A stretch of DNA of 64,000 nt from Spirodela intermedia (GCA_902729315.2 LR746273.1:1121001-1185000), one strand, 5' to 3'. Numbered from the stretch's first letter, positions 37,963 to 51,089 are shown. Notes: a model not told the origin generated them from the sequence alone. Numbers and translations: made by a program.

Positions 37963-38211
37963 ATGCCCCAGGAAGAGTACGAGGCGGTGGCAGTGACGGC
38001 ATCTCCCTCTGCTAGGCAGAGCTGGTGGAAGGTTCACGTCGACCAGTACACATCCCGGAGCCACCAGATGAGTCCACGGTTGCTTCGGGACCCAAATCCC
38101 ACCTCCCCATGCCGCGATCAGGACGGCTCTACCTCCATCTACTCATTCGTCGACTCCGGCGATCTCTCCGCTGCCGCAAACAGAGACAAATATCTAGTAT
38201 TTTTTATTTGA
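37963..38211 (+). other. Unassigned coding-like frame, possible gene relic
   Basis: An 82-codon ATG frame (MPQEEYEAVAVTASPSARQS...) with GC-rich third positions and ordinary residue composition, unlike the repeat-driven frames around it. No family is recognised. Neighbouring stretches (about 37390-37570 and 38469-38590) look similar but are in different frames with stops between. It may be a decayed gene or chance. Confidence 0.2.
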
Positions 38212-39260
38212 ACTATCGAAACATATTCATGACGTAACACTGAGATCGACAACAACTCGAACGTCCCAACTCAGACCTCTCAGCCATAATACAAAAATAC
38301 TAAAATAATATACACGGGAAGAAGCCGTTTAGGTTTAAAAGGGAAAAAAAATATAATCCGTCATCTTCTTCCTTTTCCTCCCATCGCTGCCTACACAGTG
38401 GCGAGGACCTGCATGGCTCCCACAGTGACGGAGAGGAGCCTGAGGCGACGTCCTCTAAGAGCATCAACATGGAAACCCACGAGCCCGCCTGCAGTTGTCT
38501 GAAGAACAGTTCCATTGATCGGCCTCTCCTTGAGCTCAGTTTCCACGGAAGGAGGGCTTCACCGCGGAGCGCGAGAAGCTCTGCGGCTGGACCGTGCGAT
38601 CTCCCTTTATCGGTTAGTATCTTCTACTTTGTTTCGGGCACGAGACGAGTGGGAAAAGTCAACCCCATGAGAGCTGCGAGACGACAAGATCTATCGTCCA
38701 ATGTCTGAGAATCCATGGTCAACAGGAAGGAGTTTTCGGGCCTTCCCTCCGGCGTGTTGCTTGAACCCGGCAGAGACGGATCAAAGAGTCCAGGAACAAA
38801 CGGGCACCGACAACTGTCAGTCATGCTCAAGAACAATGGGCAATGAGTAAAGCAAACCCATCAGTTGTAACCACAAGATTTACTGAATTTAACCCATGGA
38901 TCATCCAACATGAGAGACAAATGGCAATGATCGGAGTAGACTCAGATATTTGAAGTCCACGTTGACCTATTATATCACAAGCACAATATTGTTTTACTGA
39001 ACATCACCTGCAGTTGGCCTGATATTGAAGATCCTAACCTCGTTCTGTACAACACCCAGCTGCCAGAAGATCTTGAAGATCATACCTGATTTCACTGTGT
39101 TTTTAACTCTATCCAGTTAGCTTTTAACTTGAAGCTAACGATGATAAGTTTGGAGAATATACCATCATCAGGGCAATATTCCCCATTAAAGCTGGTAATA
39201 TTCCCCAACTATCATTTACACAATAACATGCAACGTACGTTCATCCTTTCCCGGCCCCCA

Positions 39261-39263
39261 CCT

Positions 39264-39310
<47 letters not shown>
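39261..39310. repeat. Compound (CT)n-(TATC)n microsatellite
   Basis: A CT run changes into about eight TATC units; another imperfect CCTC run follows to about 39350. Confidence 0.95.
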
Positions 39311-39311
<1 letters not shown>

Positions 39312-42300
39312 CTTTATCTTTAAATCTATCTGTCTCCCTCCCTCCCTCCGTACTCTTCTTTTTTTTGCCTGATCTAGTAAAGAAACGAAGTCCCATGACT
39401 GAACTATTCCTCCATTCCTTCCTCCCTCTTTCCCTCTCTCTCTCTCTCCCATCCCCTCCTCTGCGTCAATCCCTCTCTCTCTCTCTCGGTCATGGAGAAT
39501 CTTTACTTCTGTTGATCTGTCTGGTTTCGTTCTGTCTCCTCCTGCAGGAACTGTTTGACAGCCACAGGTATCATCCCCCTCCTTCGGTTCCCCCTCTACG
39601 TCTCCCTGGCAATCCCCACATGCAGCTCATCCCCCACGCCCCCCCTCTCTCAACTGAGCTCCCCCACCCACCCCCACCCACCCTTCCCACCAGTATCGAG
39701 TCTCGGGCCAGGTCCTCCGTCCGCGTATTATCAGGCCCGGCCCAACCCTCGTGGGCCCCACCCTTTTGTCGGACGCGTAGACTGTGACGTGGGCCCACTC
39801 CCGCGACACGTCGTCGTGGCGCCTTAAAAGAGCCGTGACCTTCCTTCTCAGACCCAATTTTCACACCATCCAGGGCAAAAGCTGGCGACGTCAGTAAAAA
39901 GAGGGACTTTTTCTAAATTTTACCAAGGATGCTGACCACCATGGTGATAAGATAATAATGAAAATGAGAGCAAATCTTTTCAGAATGGTAAAGATGTCCC
40001 CTTCGTCTAGGGCAGGAACGAAAGGAGGATATGCGGTGTGATGTGCCTCAGGATTCGGCCTGGGGAGAACGGACAAACTTTACGACATCATTAATTACTT
40101 GCGCCGGACACGTACCGGGCTCCCACGTGTGCGCGCGCGAACGGCACGTGCGGTGGCCACGGGTTCCTCGAGGAGTCCCCCGGTGGGCCACCCCTGAGGA
40201 GAGATTTTTATCGGTTGAATCCTTCAAGAGAATAAGGTACAACCATAGTAAAATTCCTTATCGCACTTATATTATACGTGGCGTAAGATTAGGAGACAAG
40301 CGACGTCACGTGCGTGGCGAGACTTTCAATGAAGAGAGAGGGAGAGCAGAGACTGTTCGCCAAGATTCCCCCGTGGTACAGGCAACTTTTCAGAAAAGCC
40401 CCTCCAGAAAGTTTCCTTCTTGGGAGCTGACCTTCGGACAGGAGCGGGGGGTTTCTTTAATAAATCCCCTGGATTTAAAGATATCGGGAAAAGGGCCTGG
40501 CTGAGCTGAGCTGGATTTTCGGGTGATTTTTTTTCACGTGAAAACCATTTTAAAAAATAGGTGAAATTAAAAAAGAATGGACTAATTTACGGGAATGCTT
40601 GCCCACACAGCCGCACCTAACAATATTCCATTCCACACTTGGGCTCCCCGCAGTGGGCCCACCGAGTATTCAATCCGGCCCTTTAGCGGGCCTCCGGGCC
40701 CACCCCCGATTCCCTGCCTCCTGCGGGCCCCACCCCCGCCCCCCGGGGAAGCACATACAACGTAAGGTCATTCCAAGTCCTCATCCATCTGGTCTACTGC
40801 TACCCGAAGATAAACTCCGCTAGAGAGAGAGGGAGAGGGAGAGGGAGAGAGAGAGAGAATGTTGTAGAGAGAGGATGGGATTAATTAAAGCCGACCGGAT
40901 AGAGAGGGGGAAGACGAGGTTGCAGGCGACACGGATCAAAGGGAAGGGCTTGACTCGTTTGACTGCTGGGGGAGGATGAAGACGGTGACGACACGATGAG
41001 ACCGCCGGCGGAGAAGCCGTCGACAGCTGGGGATGCGGGGGAAGGGGAGATAGGATCGGACGACGGCGGCTTTGCACCGTCAGGCGGTGGTTTCCTGCCG
41101 AGGCCGCAGTTGTAGTGCGGACACCAACCGGGGGGAGGACGAGGACGAGAGGACTCCGTCCTCATGTGCGAGGATCAGTGAGGGATTCTTGATGTGCTGT
41201 CATGGGTTTGGCCGGGAGCGGAGGAGAAGGAAGAAGAAGAGAGTGTTGACGGGAGGTAAAGAGGGAGGGGGAGAGAGAGTGAAAACGGGGGCGCGATGGT
41301 GGGGCGGTGAGAGAGAAAGATGGCGATTGTCGTTGAGAAAGACGACGGAATCGTGGGCCATGCCGCCCAGGGGAATCTCACCGGACCCCACCTCCATCCT
41401 CCATCCTTCTCAGGTTTAACAGGCGTAAGCCAATAAACACGCCCTTCGAACGGAGGAGAGGAAGAGGCTGGCCGGGGGGGGAGGGTTTCTACTGTGGGGC
41501 TGCGCTGGGTTTTTGGATAGACACCGGTTCTTAGGCTTGACATCGGAACTTCAGTCTTAGACATGGACAAGTCTGTGTCCGATGGAATAATTAGGGTTAC
41601 GGAGGAAGAAGAAGAAGGGTTCGGGGTTTTCACAGAGAGCCCCACAAAGACGAGTGGGAAGAATCTCCTCTGAGATGGGTCTTCAAGGTGCGGTATAATT
41701 ACTGACGGTAAGCAGAGCTACAGATTGGGTGAGGTGGCGGGGGCTACATCTGGTGTCAGCCTCATGGCCGTATTGTTTCTTGCCGCAGCCCCCCACGAGA
41801 AGGGTAAATGGCTGAGAGAGTCAGCCCCACAGCGAAGAACGTGGAAACTCCGGTGGCGTAGGGAAGATGCGGAAAACGCCCGTCTGGTTGTCCACGGAGT
41901 TCACTGGTCCTTCGCATCGTCTCGGAGGATGCATATAAATGATTTAAATTCATGAGTGTGGGTGATTCTTTACAAAGGACCGTCATGGCGGAGGCCCACG
42001 GCGGGTCGGCAGCCCCAATCCGTCGCCGCATAACGACACTGCTCGTCTACGTGAGGCCCCCATCAACACCGCCTCTCTCTCTCTCTCTCTTTCTATCTCT
42101 CCCTCCCACCCTATCTCCATCTCCAATCCCGAAGTTTGATGTTAACATCCCTTGCGGACGGGCAGAAGAGGAAAAGTGGGGTAAGGAACTCGAAGGAAAC
42201 CCCATAAACGTTACCCCATCACGCCACCGCCAAAGCCAAAGCAGGAGTCTTGGGAAGAGGGTGAGGAGGAAGAAGGGGGAGCAGCATATAGAAGAAAGGG

Positions 42301-42361
42301 TGGGGGGGGGTGTCTTTGGACTGGTTTGTTTATATCCCTCCGTTCTCGTGTCTTCTTCTTT

Positions 42362-42375
42362 CCTCCTCTCTCCCT

Positions 42376-42411
<36 letters not shown>

Positions 42412-42432
42412 CCCCCCCCCTCTCTCTCTCTA
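42362..42432. repeat. (CT)n with C-run in the IDD 5' leader
   Basis: Interrupted CT tract with a ten-base C run in the middle, about 400 bp before the IDD start codon. Confidence 0.9.
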
Positions 42433-42836
42433 GTAGTTTTGAGTGCAACTGTTTGTTTGGTTTTCCGCTCTTCTTTGTTCGTTTGTTGATCTGAGAAGGG
42501 ACTCCTCGGAGGAGTTTGGAAGCTTTTGGGGGGGTCTCTTGCTGGGAGTAGATCCACACGCCCGCACACACAAAAACACAAACCCGTGTACCAGGTTACT
42601 CTGCGAAAGAGGAGGGGGGGTGGTGTTCCTTGTTCATTGCCTGCTTATCTGATCTTTCTTTTGTTCTCTCTTGGGATTGTCGATGGAATCAGAGAAAAGG
42701 GGCAATCGAGCTCGTATTCCACGTCCGGTGGAAAGAACGTCGGCCTAAATTTTGACCGGAGAAGATTGAATAGAGGAAGAAGACGCGGAGAAAGGAAGAG
42801 AACAAGGTTTGAGTGAGAAGGCCAGGACTGGAGGGG

Positions 42837-44182
42837 ATGGCAGCGGCTCCACCATCGGCATCATTTTTTGGAATTAGAGAGGAAGATCTTCGAAACCAGA
42901 TGCAGCAGCAGCAGCAGCAGCAGCGGTCGTTGTCTACAACGACTTCATCCGCCGCCGCCGCCGCTCCGCCACCGGCACCCCCGCCGAAGAAGAAGAGGAA
43001 CCAACCAGGAACACCAAGCAAGTATCAACTCATACATGTTTCTTTCCAAGCATCGCCATCGTTTGGAGGAAATATTAATCTCTTGGAGTTCTCGGAAGAG
43101 TTTTTCCTCGATGTTTCTCAGTCCCATCTGTTCAGCTCTTCTTTCTCCTTCATATCCCTAGCTATATTCCATATAAACCTAGAGCAACCGAGAATCTTTG
43201 TAAAAAATTTCTCGGTAGCATTAGCCCCAATCCAAATTTCCTTCATTGGAAATCATTTCCACCCCTTGTGCTCTATCTTTTCTGGGTTTCATGGCGGGCG
43301 CTCCCATTGCCAAAATAATTGGAGTTATTCGTCCAATTCACCCTCATCACCATCGACTGATCTGCCTAGATTCATTATCGCATGGCATGCATCCCGTCAC
43401 ATTATCATAATCACCATTGTTTTCAATCCAGTGGTGAATCCGACTAATATCTTTCACATGGTCCCCAAAAAAACAGATCCAGATGCGGAAGTGATAGCTC
43501 TATCGCCGAAAACGCTGATGGCAACGAACAGATTCATATGCGAAGTGTGCAACAAGGGCTTCCAGAGGGAGCAGAACCTCCAGTTGCACCGGAGAGGCCA
43601 CAACCTTCCCTGGAAGCTCCGGCAGAAGAGCACCAAGGAGGTGCGGCAGCGGGTCTATCTCTGCCCGGAGCCAACATGCGTCCATCACGACCCCTCCCGA
43701 GCCCTCGGTGACCTCACCGGCATCAAGAAGCACTTCTGCCGGAAGCACGGCGAGAAGAAGTGGAAGTGCGATAAGTGCTCCAAGCGATACGCCGTCCAGT
43801 CCGACCTCAAGGCTCACTCCAAGGTGTGCGGCACCCGCGAGTACCGCTGCGACTGCGGCACTCTCTTCTCCCGGTACGCAACCAACCCAAAAAAAAACCC
43901 GATCTTTCCTTCGTTCTCCATTTCTATACCTCTGCTAGCGTCGGTAGATGTGTTTTTAATATACCAGGGTTTATGCCTGGGGGGAAGGGGATTTAGGATT
44001 AGGGTTGTTACGGCTGGATTCGGGGGTGACAGGAGCGGGACGAGAGGAAGAGGACCTCTCTTCTCTGGTTTCCGGGGCAACAAGAGACTGTTCCCACGTG
44101 AATTGCCCTCCATGGAGCTGCCATTTTTCGAGCAGAGAGGTGTTCATCTTTTTCAACATTGAAATCAACGCCGAGCTCTCCC

Positions 44183-44216
<34 letters not shown>

Positions 44217-44813
44217 CCTAGCCCGCCTATCCCTTTCTATTCACGTGCTACTGTGGACAATGCCCGGCAGGTTTGTACCCTTGTGAGTTGGCCAGCAGTG
44301 AGCAGGACTCGGGCCACTGCGGCCGCACAGGTCCACCTTTTCATGAAAACCTTTTAGAATTAGCTTCACCCTCTTCCACCCCTCGGCCGCCCCTCATCAT
44401 TGACTGAAGAGCTCGCGGCAAGATCAGTCTGGGTTGCCGCGTTCCGCGGGATGACGAGCTCTGAAACCCTGTGGCTTCCGATTGATCTTGGGTGTTTGTT
44501 CATTCATGGACCTTGCTTTGCCGTTAATCAATGGGGGAATGAGTTGCCAGAAGTAGCTTCCCTGGGTTATGTTGCCATTAATCAGTCGGGGGGGTAGGCA
44601 ACGGACACAGTAAACGAGCTGCCCAGTGATCGTCTTCTTGTTCCTTGGGAAAATTCCCCATCTGCATTCATTAGGGCGGCACTCCTCCATATGGGTTTCT
44701 TCCCTAAAGCTGTCTGCAGGTTTTCATCTTCTTGTTTTCTGTCACCCTCCTCAAGGTTGGAAGCGGACATGCTGAATTCCGACGATGCAGGTGTTCCACT
44801 TGAATCGTTAATT

Positions 44814-44859
<46 letters not shown>

Positions 44860-46201
44860 AAACCAGGCAGCTGAAATTATCTGAAACTGGTGCGGTGGTG
44901 GACCTGCTTCGAAGCTTTTTCTTTCACCCTTATTCGTGAATTGGAACTAAATTAGCTCGTTCACTCGTTGTTCAATTCGCAGGCGTGACAGCTTCATCAC
45001 TCACAGGGCCTTCTGCGACGCCCTGGCCCAAGAGAGCGCCAGGCTCCCCACCGGACTAAACACCGGAATGGGAAGTCACTCGTTTGGGAGCAGCAGCATG
45101 GGCCTTGGCCAGTCTCAGGTGACCACTCAAATCTCTCCCCTCCAAGAGCAGAGCCACGCCTCCGGTGATCTCCTTCGCCTCGGAGGCGGCGGCTGCGCAG
45201 TGCAGCTCGACCACCTCATCCCACACCAGAACCCTCCCTCCTCCTATCACCCACCTCAACCGGACGCCTCCTCGGCCTTCTTCCTCAGCCAAGAGTTCCA
45301 GGAACCTCAGCCACACCATGGCTTTCTTCAGTCCAAGCCCTTCCACGGCCTTGTGCAACTCCCCGATCTCCACAATAGCGCCACTGGCTCCTCCTCTCCC
45401 GCTGCAACCACCGCTGCCACCGGCCTGTTCAATATCAGCGCCTACTCCAGCAACAGGACCACGAGCAACCTCAACAGTATCAACAGTCATCTCCTGATGC
45501 CTGATCAGTTCAGCAACAGCGTGGGCAGCGGTACCAAGCCGGCAGCTCTATTCGTCGGAAACATGGTGGGCGATCAGATGAGCTCAGGAGTCTCCTCGCT
45601 CTACAACTCATCTGTGCAGAAGGAGCAGGTTCTTCCCCAGATGTCAGCCACCGCTTTGCTCCAGAAGGCCGCACAGATGGGCGCGACCACGAGCAGCAGC
45701 GGATCCACCATGCTAAGAGCGTACGGAAACCCCCCCTCCAGAAACAGCTCCAAGGGAGGCGACTTCAGGGTTGGCTACGGGGACGGGAATGGCGGTCAGA
45801 GCATGAGAATACAGATGGAGAATGAGACCCATCTCCAAAACCTCATGAACTCTCTCGCACACGGAGGCGTGGGTGTCTTCGGCGGTGGCCCCGGAGGAGG
45901 AGGAGGAGCGTTCGGGGGGAGTTGCACCGGCGGCGGGCACGAGCACGAAGCTGTATTCAGTGGGTTCTACCCTAATCTCTGCAACATGGACGCAGCGGCC
46001 AAGCTGCGTAATAGCATGTCGATGGGTGGCAGCATGGGAGGGTCAGATAGGTTGACCAGGGACTTCCTGGGGGTTGGCAGCATGGTAAGGGGCATGGGAA
46101 GCGAGGTGTCTCAGAGGGAACCGCATCACCCAGTCGATATCAGCTCCGAGATGAAGTCTCCGCCGGCCAATAGGTCTTTCTCAGGAGGGAATCTGCAGTG
46201 A
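42837..46201 (+). CDS. INDETERMINATE DOMAIN (IDD) C2H2 zinc-finger transcription factor
   Basis: Three exons: 42837-43017, 43477-43873, 44983-46201; 1797 nt, 598 aa. The N-terminus has a Gln run and the nuclear signal [20 protein letters not shown]. The ID domain has four fingers: [20 protein letters not shown] from residue 80, [20 protein letters not shown] with [29 protein letters not shown], and [20 protein letters not shown] (CCHC type). The C-terminal motifs [15 protein letters not shown] and TRDFLGVG are typical of the JACKDAW/MAGPIE-type IDDs, which bind DNA and partner SHR/SCR or DELLA proteins in the nucleus. Intron 1 requires a GC donor (ACACCAA|GCAAGT) to give G-T-P-N-P-D; it is a multiple of three and open throughout. 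Intron 2 (1.1 kb) holds two (CT)n tracts. Confidence 0.94.
43018..43476 (+). other. GC-AG, stop-free in-frame intron (IDD intron 1)
   Basis: 459 bp, exactly 153 codons, with no stop in the reading frame of the flanking exons. Donor A|GCAAGT matches the consensus of GC-AG introns except at the base before; acceptor AAACAG|ATCC. A GT one step downstream (AGCAA|GTATCA) would shift the frame into the zinc fingers. Confidence 0.8.
44816..44858. repeat. (CT)n microsatellite in IDD intron 2
   Basis: About 21 CT units; a second tract of about 14 units is at 44186-44214 in the same intron. Confidence 0.95.
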
Positions 46202-48244
46202 GCGGGTGTTCGGGCGTCACCTTCCCGACGACAGGCGGTGGAGGAGGAGTTGGAGGCTCACACACCCGTGTACGTAACTCACAACTCTGGAGGAATTGGC
46301 CCTGAACTTCTTCTTCTTCTTCTTCTTCTTCTTTGTTCACGTTGTTGCTATAGGTTATCAAATAATTGGCTGTCGTTGAATTCTCTTCCATGAGGGATGA
46401 TCTATCATTTCTTCCTTTAACAGTTCTCTCTTTTTTTTTCCGGCCTCTACGAGACAGTAAGCAGCTAAGAGTTCTCATCTTTACTCATTACCGGTGCTTC
46501 ATATCATCTCGCACTAATGAAGGTGAGCCTTCTCCATTAATCCTATCCCAGCATCAGGCCCAATGGCTGCTCTTGAGGCTCATGCACTTGAGGGACGATG
46601 ACCACATCCACGTTACCGGCAAAATCCCAAGGTTGACTTTCAGATGAAGGGTCACTTCAAGAACGATCCTATGTTAATCACTGTAAAATATAGAAAATAT
46701 GATTCGAAACGATTGTTTGATAGATTAAGCACCACACAAACTTTCATTCCTATCGAACCCTAGAATTCATGTAGCATGGAACAGGGACACACTAAGAATG
46801 ATCCTGCACTAAATACTATAAAAAGGAACTAAATGCATCAAAATTGGTTGACCCATTTTGAGTGTTGACCGGTTTTGAGATGGGTTGCTCAAAAAACCTA
46901 ATATAATAGTCACCTGCGTAGATTCTCATGATCCAGTTCGTCGGAGTGGCAGTCGACGAAAGGTTAATAGCATATTGTCATCATCTTTGTGGATACTGCC
47001 AGAATGTGCGACACGTGACTATTCTACTTCGATAAATGCGTACGATGTAGGAATATCTATAAAAATGTCGGGACATGCAGACGGAAACCAGAGCGTTCTG
47101 TCGAGGAGTCCGGCGGTCAGCTTTCTTGCAGCTGATGGCACACCCTCTCTCTCTCTCTCTCTCGCTAAAAGCTGGCGGTCAAAGGCCTCCCATGTTGACT
47201 ATCTTCTAAGCTTTCCTCTCCTCGAGAAGACCCCCGTCGTCTTCCCTCTTGACCTCGTTGACCCAGATCTGCGGCAGCCAGCTCCCCGCATCCCAAGCAT
47301 GCAAGACCTAAGCGAGAGCCTCTCTCGTCCCGTCCCTTTCTTCCTCTTCCTCTTCTTCTCCCCCGCGTATGTAGACCGCGTATACACAAACTATCTCTAA
47401 GTACAGATGCGGATCGATGAGCGACCAGGCTTATCTGTCTCGACGGCGAGGAATTGGGAAGCACGCCGGCTGTAGACAGTTTTCTGTCGTATTGGGGTCG
47501 TCACGGGGCCTCCCATGAAGGGCTCTCCTTCTCCCTGTAGATACCGACAGAGACAGCAAGGATGAGAGAGAGCCGCCCAGCTCGCCAGTCGGTCATCAGT
47601 CTGCCATGCATGAGCTCAATCTATGAGCTACTCGTAAGCGGAAGGCTGCTTCATCTGGGGAGAAGGCTACGTTCAACGGAGCTAGAACAGGCGCGCCTCG
47701 GACTCGTCAAGGGTTGACTTGTGCCGCTTTTCAGGGTCCGATCACGTGTAATGGTCAACTCCGCCGCGTCTTCTGTATCGGCTTGTTTATCTCCATATCT
47801 GATGAACTTGAGAGCGTTTCGATATCTCTCTCTCTCTCTCTCTCTCTCTCCTGTCCGTCACAGAATGGATGGATTGTTAGACTGACTTTTGGGGACGGAG
47901 TCAACCAAAGTGGGCCAACTGGGTCGGTCGTATTGGGCTCTAAAATGGGCTCAAATGAGGGCCTTGTCGAAGCAGGCCGATGGAACGGAAGGCCATCATG
48001 AACAAAAGGGTGAGAAGATCGTGTGAGATTGCAAACCGATCAAAACAATCATGTTTATCAAACGTTTCAAAGAGAGTTGGATCACACCGAGTTCCTATCC
48101 CCAGTTATTTCCGCCGACAGCCGGGCCACCTGAGTGTGACAAAAATCAGCTTCCACGTCTGTTAGGGTAGAAGAAGAAGGAGACAGCGAGCGAGCGGACG
48201 AGCGAGAGAAGAGAGAGAGAAAGAGAGAGAGAGAGGGGCGGGGG
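46202..48244. other. Convergent region between IDD and REVEILLE-like genes
   Basis: Holds both 3' UTRs. Includes a (TTC)n run near 46308-46333, CT tracts near 47143-47162 and 47824-47851, and a GA tract near 48206-48235 directly beyond the REVEILLE stop. Open frames of up to 171 codons show no family similarity. Confidence 0.5.
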
Positions 48245-49834
48245 CTACAAGCAGAGGCGAATTCCTTCTGCGGGTTTCAATTGCCCAGCTTTCCTTTCAG
48301 CCAGGCATCGTCGGTAGGGGACGAACCCTCGTCCCTCGTTCTCTGAGGAAGCACCGCCGGTTTCCTCGCCGGAGTTCTCGTTGGCGGCGCAAGAACCAGT
48401 CCGGGAGCTCTCCTTCTGGGGAGGGTTGACCTGGCAAGGGTTGACCGGTGGGAATTGCAAGGAAGCCCACCAGGGGAGAGACGCCATGGCCGCAGCCTCT
48501 GTCACGTTCGTGAGCTCCGGAGGGAGAGGTGGGCAGAAGATCATCTGCGGCGGCATCATCCCCCATGGCCACAGGTTCCATTCACACCGCTGCTGCGGTT
48601 GACTTTCTTGTTCTGCTTGACCGTGAGCTCCTCCGTCCTTGAGAGGCGGCGAGTTGGTGGCGGCGGCGGGCGCCACAAGGACAGTCCTACCGAAGAGTTT
48701 GAGGCTCGTCGGGGTTGTTTCACCGGAGGATGTCCCCTCCGAGGAGAAGAAATCTTGGGAGCTGACATCAGTTTTCTGGACATGGAGATCGAGGGTCGTC
48801 AGATGGAAATCCATGGCAATTCACGAGCAAAGATGAAAAGATAATAAGATAGTTACCGTGGGGGAATTGCCTACTTGAGATCCATTTTCCTCTCCGCTGG
48901 ACAGAACAGAGGATCCACATCGGTCAACGAGCCCCCAGCTGGGTGGATTCATCGACCCACTTGCAGGTGAGTCCGGGGAGGCACGAGGGTTATGGTGGGT
49001 GGAACCCGACGCGCCAGCGGCGTCTGAACCGGCGGCGGATAAAACGGAGGTGGGGGACCTGTGTTCCTGCCCGGAGAGAGATGGCACCGGAGAAGGAGAT
49101 CTTTCTTCTGGGGCTGAGGCGGCGAGGCCATTGGGGACGGAATGTCTCAGTTTGCGAGGGTAAGGATGAACAGGTTTTCTCTTTGGGCGAGGAGGAGGGA
49201 TGTCTATGGGTTCCACGGAACTTGCTCCGCCTGTGGCAGTGTCTCGAACCACCTGAAAGATCCACGAAGATAAATCCCATGAGCATGAGAGGCAGCTTCC
49301 AACAGGAGTAAAGCGGTGGAGAATGTTTGAAATGACTCTCTTCAAGAATGGGACATTTCTGCATACCCTGTAGGGAGAGGAAGGGTGGGTTCTGTAATGG
49401 GGAAAGGTCACCTTGGAGAAAAACTTCTGGGCATGGCTTCGGATTTGAACCGCAGTCTTCGTACCGATGAATTCTGAGACCAAGATCATCGAGTTAGAAG
49501 AATGGCCCCTAGCAAGGAGGAAACCGGAACGAGATGCACGGAGAGCACTGATTTTAATACCTTCTATGCGGCGCCAGGCTCGGCCGTAGAGTTTAAGAGC
49601 CTCAAGGAACCTGCGGTGTTCATCGTCCGTCCATCTTTCCCTCTGCTTGGTGATCGTGTAAGGTTTCCTCACCTGTTCGAGAGAAAAAAAGTCAGAAACT
49701 AAGAATCAAAATGAAAATGGAACCAGATCACATCCGATCCACACGTTCCCACAGACCTTGGGGCCGAGATCCTCCATGGAAGAACACATCTCCTTCGATC
49801 GCGTGATCTGGGCTGGTGGAAGTATGGCGTCCAT
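48245..49834 (-). CDS. REVEILLE-type single-MYB transcription factor (RVE1/2/7 clade)
   Basis: Five exons read leftwards: 49834-49757, 49672-49561, 49473-49412, 49252-48875, 48775-48245; 1161 nt, 386 aa (Arabidopsis RVE1 is about this size). The SHAQKYF/F-type MYB repeat is [20 protein letters not shown], then [20 protein letters not shown] and [18 protein letters not shown] (about residues 28-84). A Pro-rich basic segment follows ([20 protein letters not shown]), and the C-terminus has [10 protein letters not shown] and [15 protein letters not shown], shared with RVE1/2/7 and CCA1/LHY relatives. These nuclear factors bind the evening element and link the clock to auxin and growth. The usual EEHIGTK is EEFIGTK here. 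Non-coding 5' exons beyond 49834 are possible and not modelled. Confidence 0.93.
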
Positions 49835-51048
49835 TAGAATCGAACTGCTGTCTATCACAGAAGAATCAACGCGCAAACCCAGATTTGTCCTGGTAGCAGA
49901 AGCACAAGATGAAACAAATTATTATCCGAGAGTAAAATAAAATACGATTAAATTAAATTGTTCCCCAGTTTTCTTGATATCGACAAGTTATCAGCCCCTA
50001 GAGAAAACTCATCGGCGTCCGTATACAAGCTCTCGGAAATTTGAAAAATAAAATATTCATAGGTAAAAAAACGATTGAAGTGAAGAACATCAGAAATTTG
50101 CAGCCTCCCAGAATTTTGAAAGCAGCAGAAGTTCCATGGAAACATGCTATCATATCATTCGTACCGCAAAGATAATTGCAGAAGGAAACTAGAAAAGAGG
50201 GAAAAGCGACGTGGTTAGAGATTTACCTGAACAGACGTTGCAGCAGGCGCCCTCAGCTTCCCCAATCGCTCGATCCTCCCAGTTGTTCCCAAAATCAAAA
50301 AGGTTGCCAAAAAACTCTCAGAGGTTACAGAGACAACCCCTCCGGTGATTTGTGATCCCCCTTGTACTTCGATACATGGTTTGACTGAGACAAAAGACTC
50401 CCAATCGAAACCAAATCAATTTACAGATTTCTGCTAATCGTCTTTCGCTGAATTCGCGACCTCTCCGTGAGCAGCGACCAACCAATCGAAACAAGAAGAC
50501 GGGACAAGGCCTCTCAGATGCCCTTCCGGTGACACGTTGCAATGGTCAAAACAGACGACGGGACACAGATCGACGCGAGGACACAATGGATATCCACGGC
50601 CTATGCTCTCCGGTCCTGCTCCTGTTGCAGAGCACCACAGATCGGCCTATCTACCGAGAGCTATTTTCGAATAGACCAAAAGAGCCGCGAGTAGCTCAAA
50701 GAAGGATAGCGCCAGATCCGGCTTGACTTCCAGCAGACGGTATCCCCGAGTCAGAGGAGCTCCTACAGCTCGGGATGGAGAGAACGGAAGGACCGGAAGA
50801 AGTGGCCTTCGGAGGAAGAAGCGGTGGAAGCAGAGGCACAGATTCTTAGGAAGACGAGGAAAACCAAGAGCCAACGAAGACGCCCCCCCTTCCGGTCTCA
50901 GAAAAAAATGGGATTATCCTCGGACAGTATCTGCTTCCCAGCCTCCAGGAAGAAAGATCTTCGCTTCCGACACAGGCCGCCGGCCGTCTCCGCAGCAAGC
51001 TTCGCCCCCCCCTTGGATAACCGGCGAAGGAAAAAAACGAGGAGCCGA

Positions 51049-51089
<41 letters not shown>

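Larger units (their letters stand above)
36006..42836. other. 6.8-kb gene-poor intergenic region
   Basis: Contains the C3H17-like 3' UTR, a 55-bp (GA)n near 36448-36502, a shorter GA tract near 36961-36988, coding-like GC-rich patches from 37370 to 38600 that I cannot assign (short frames such as 37963-38211 and 38469-38590, no family recognised), a CT-TATC compound repeat (39261-39310), C-rich DNA near 39560-39790 and 40640-40750, and GA-rich DNA (40823-40858). From about 42060 to 42836 the CT-rich DNA is probably the IDD promoter and leader. No intact gene is supported. Confidence 0.5.

Noticed and set aside
41175-41645. Minus-strand frame of 156 codons
   Set aside because: Pro/Ser-rich composition, ends in repeat-derived residues, no splice partner and no recognised family.
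42813-44162. One continuous 449-codon frame for the IDD gene
   Set aside because: It reads through two introns; the IDD family requires splicing at 43017/43477 and 43873/44983. Retention of intron 1 is reported separately.
46885-47400. Plus-strand frame of 171 codons between IDD and REVEILLE-like genes
   Set aside because: Crosses a CT tract, no conserved motif, and lies in a convergent 3' region.
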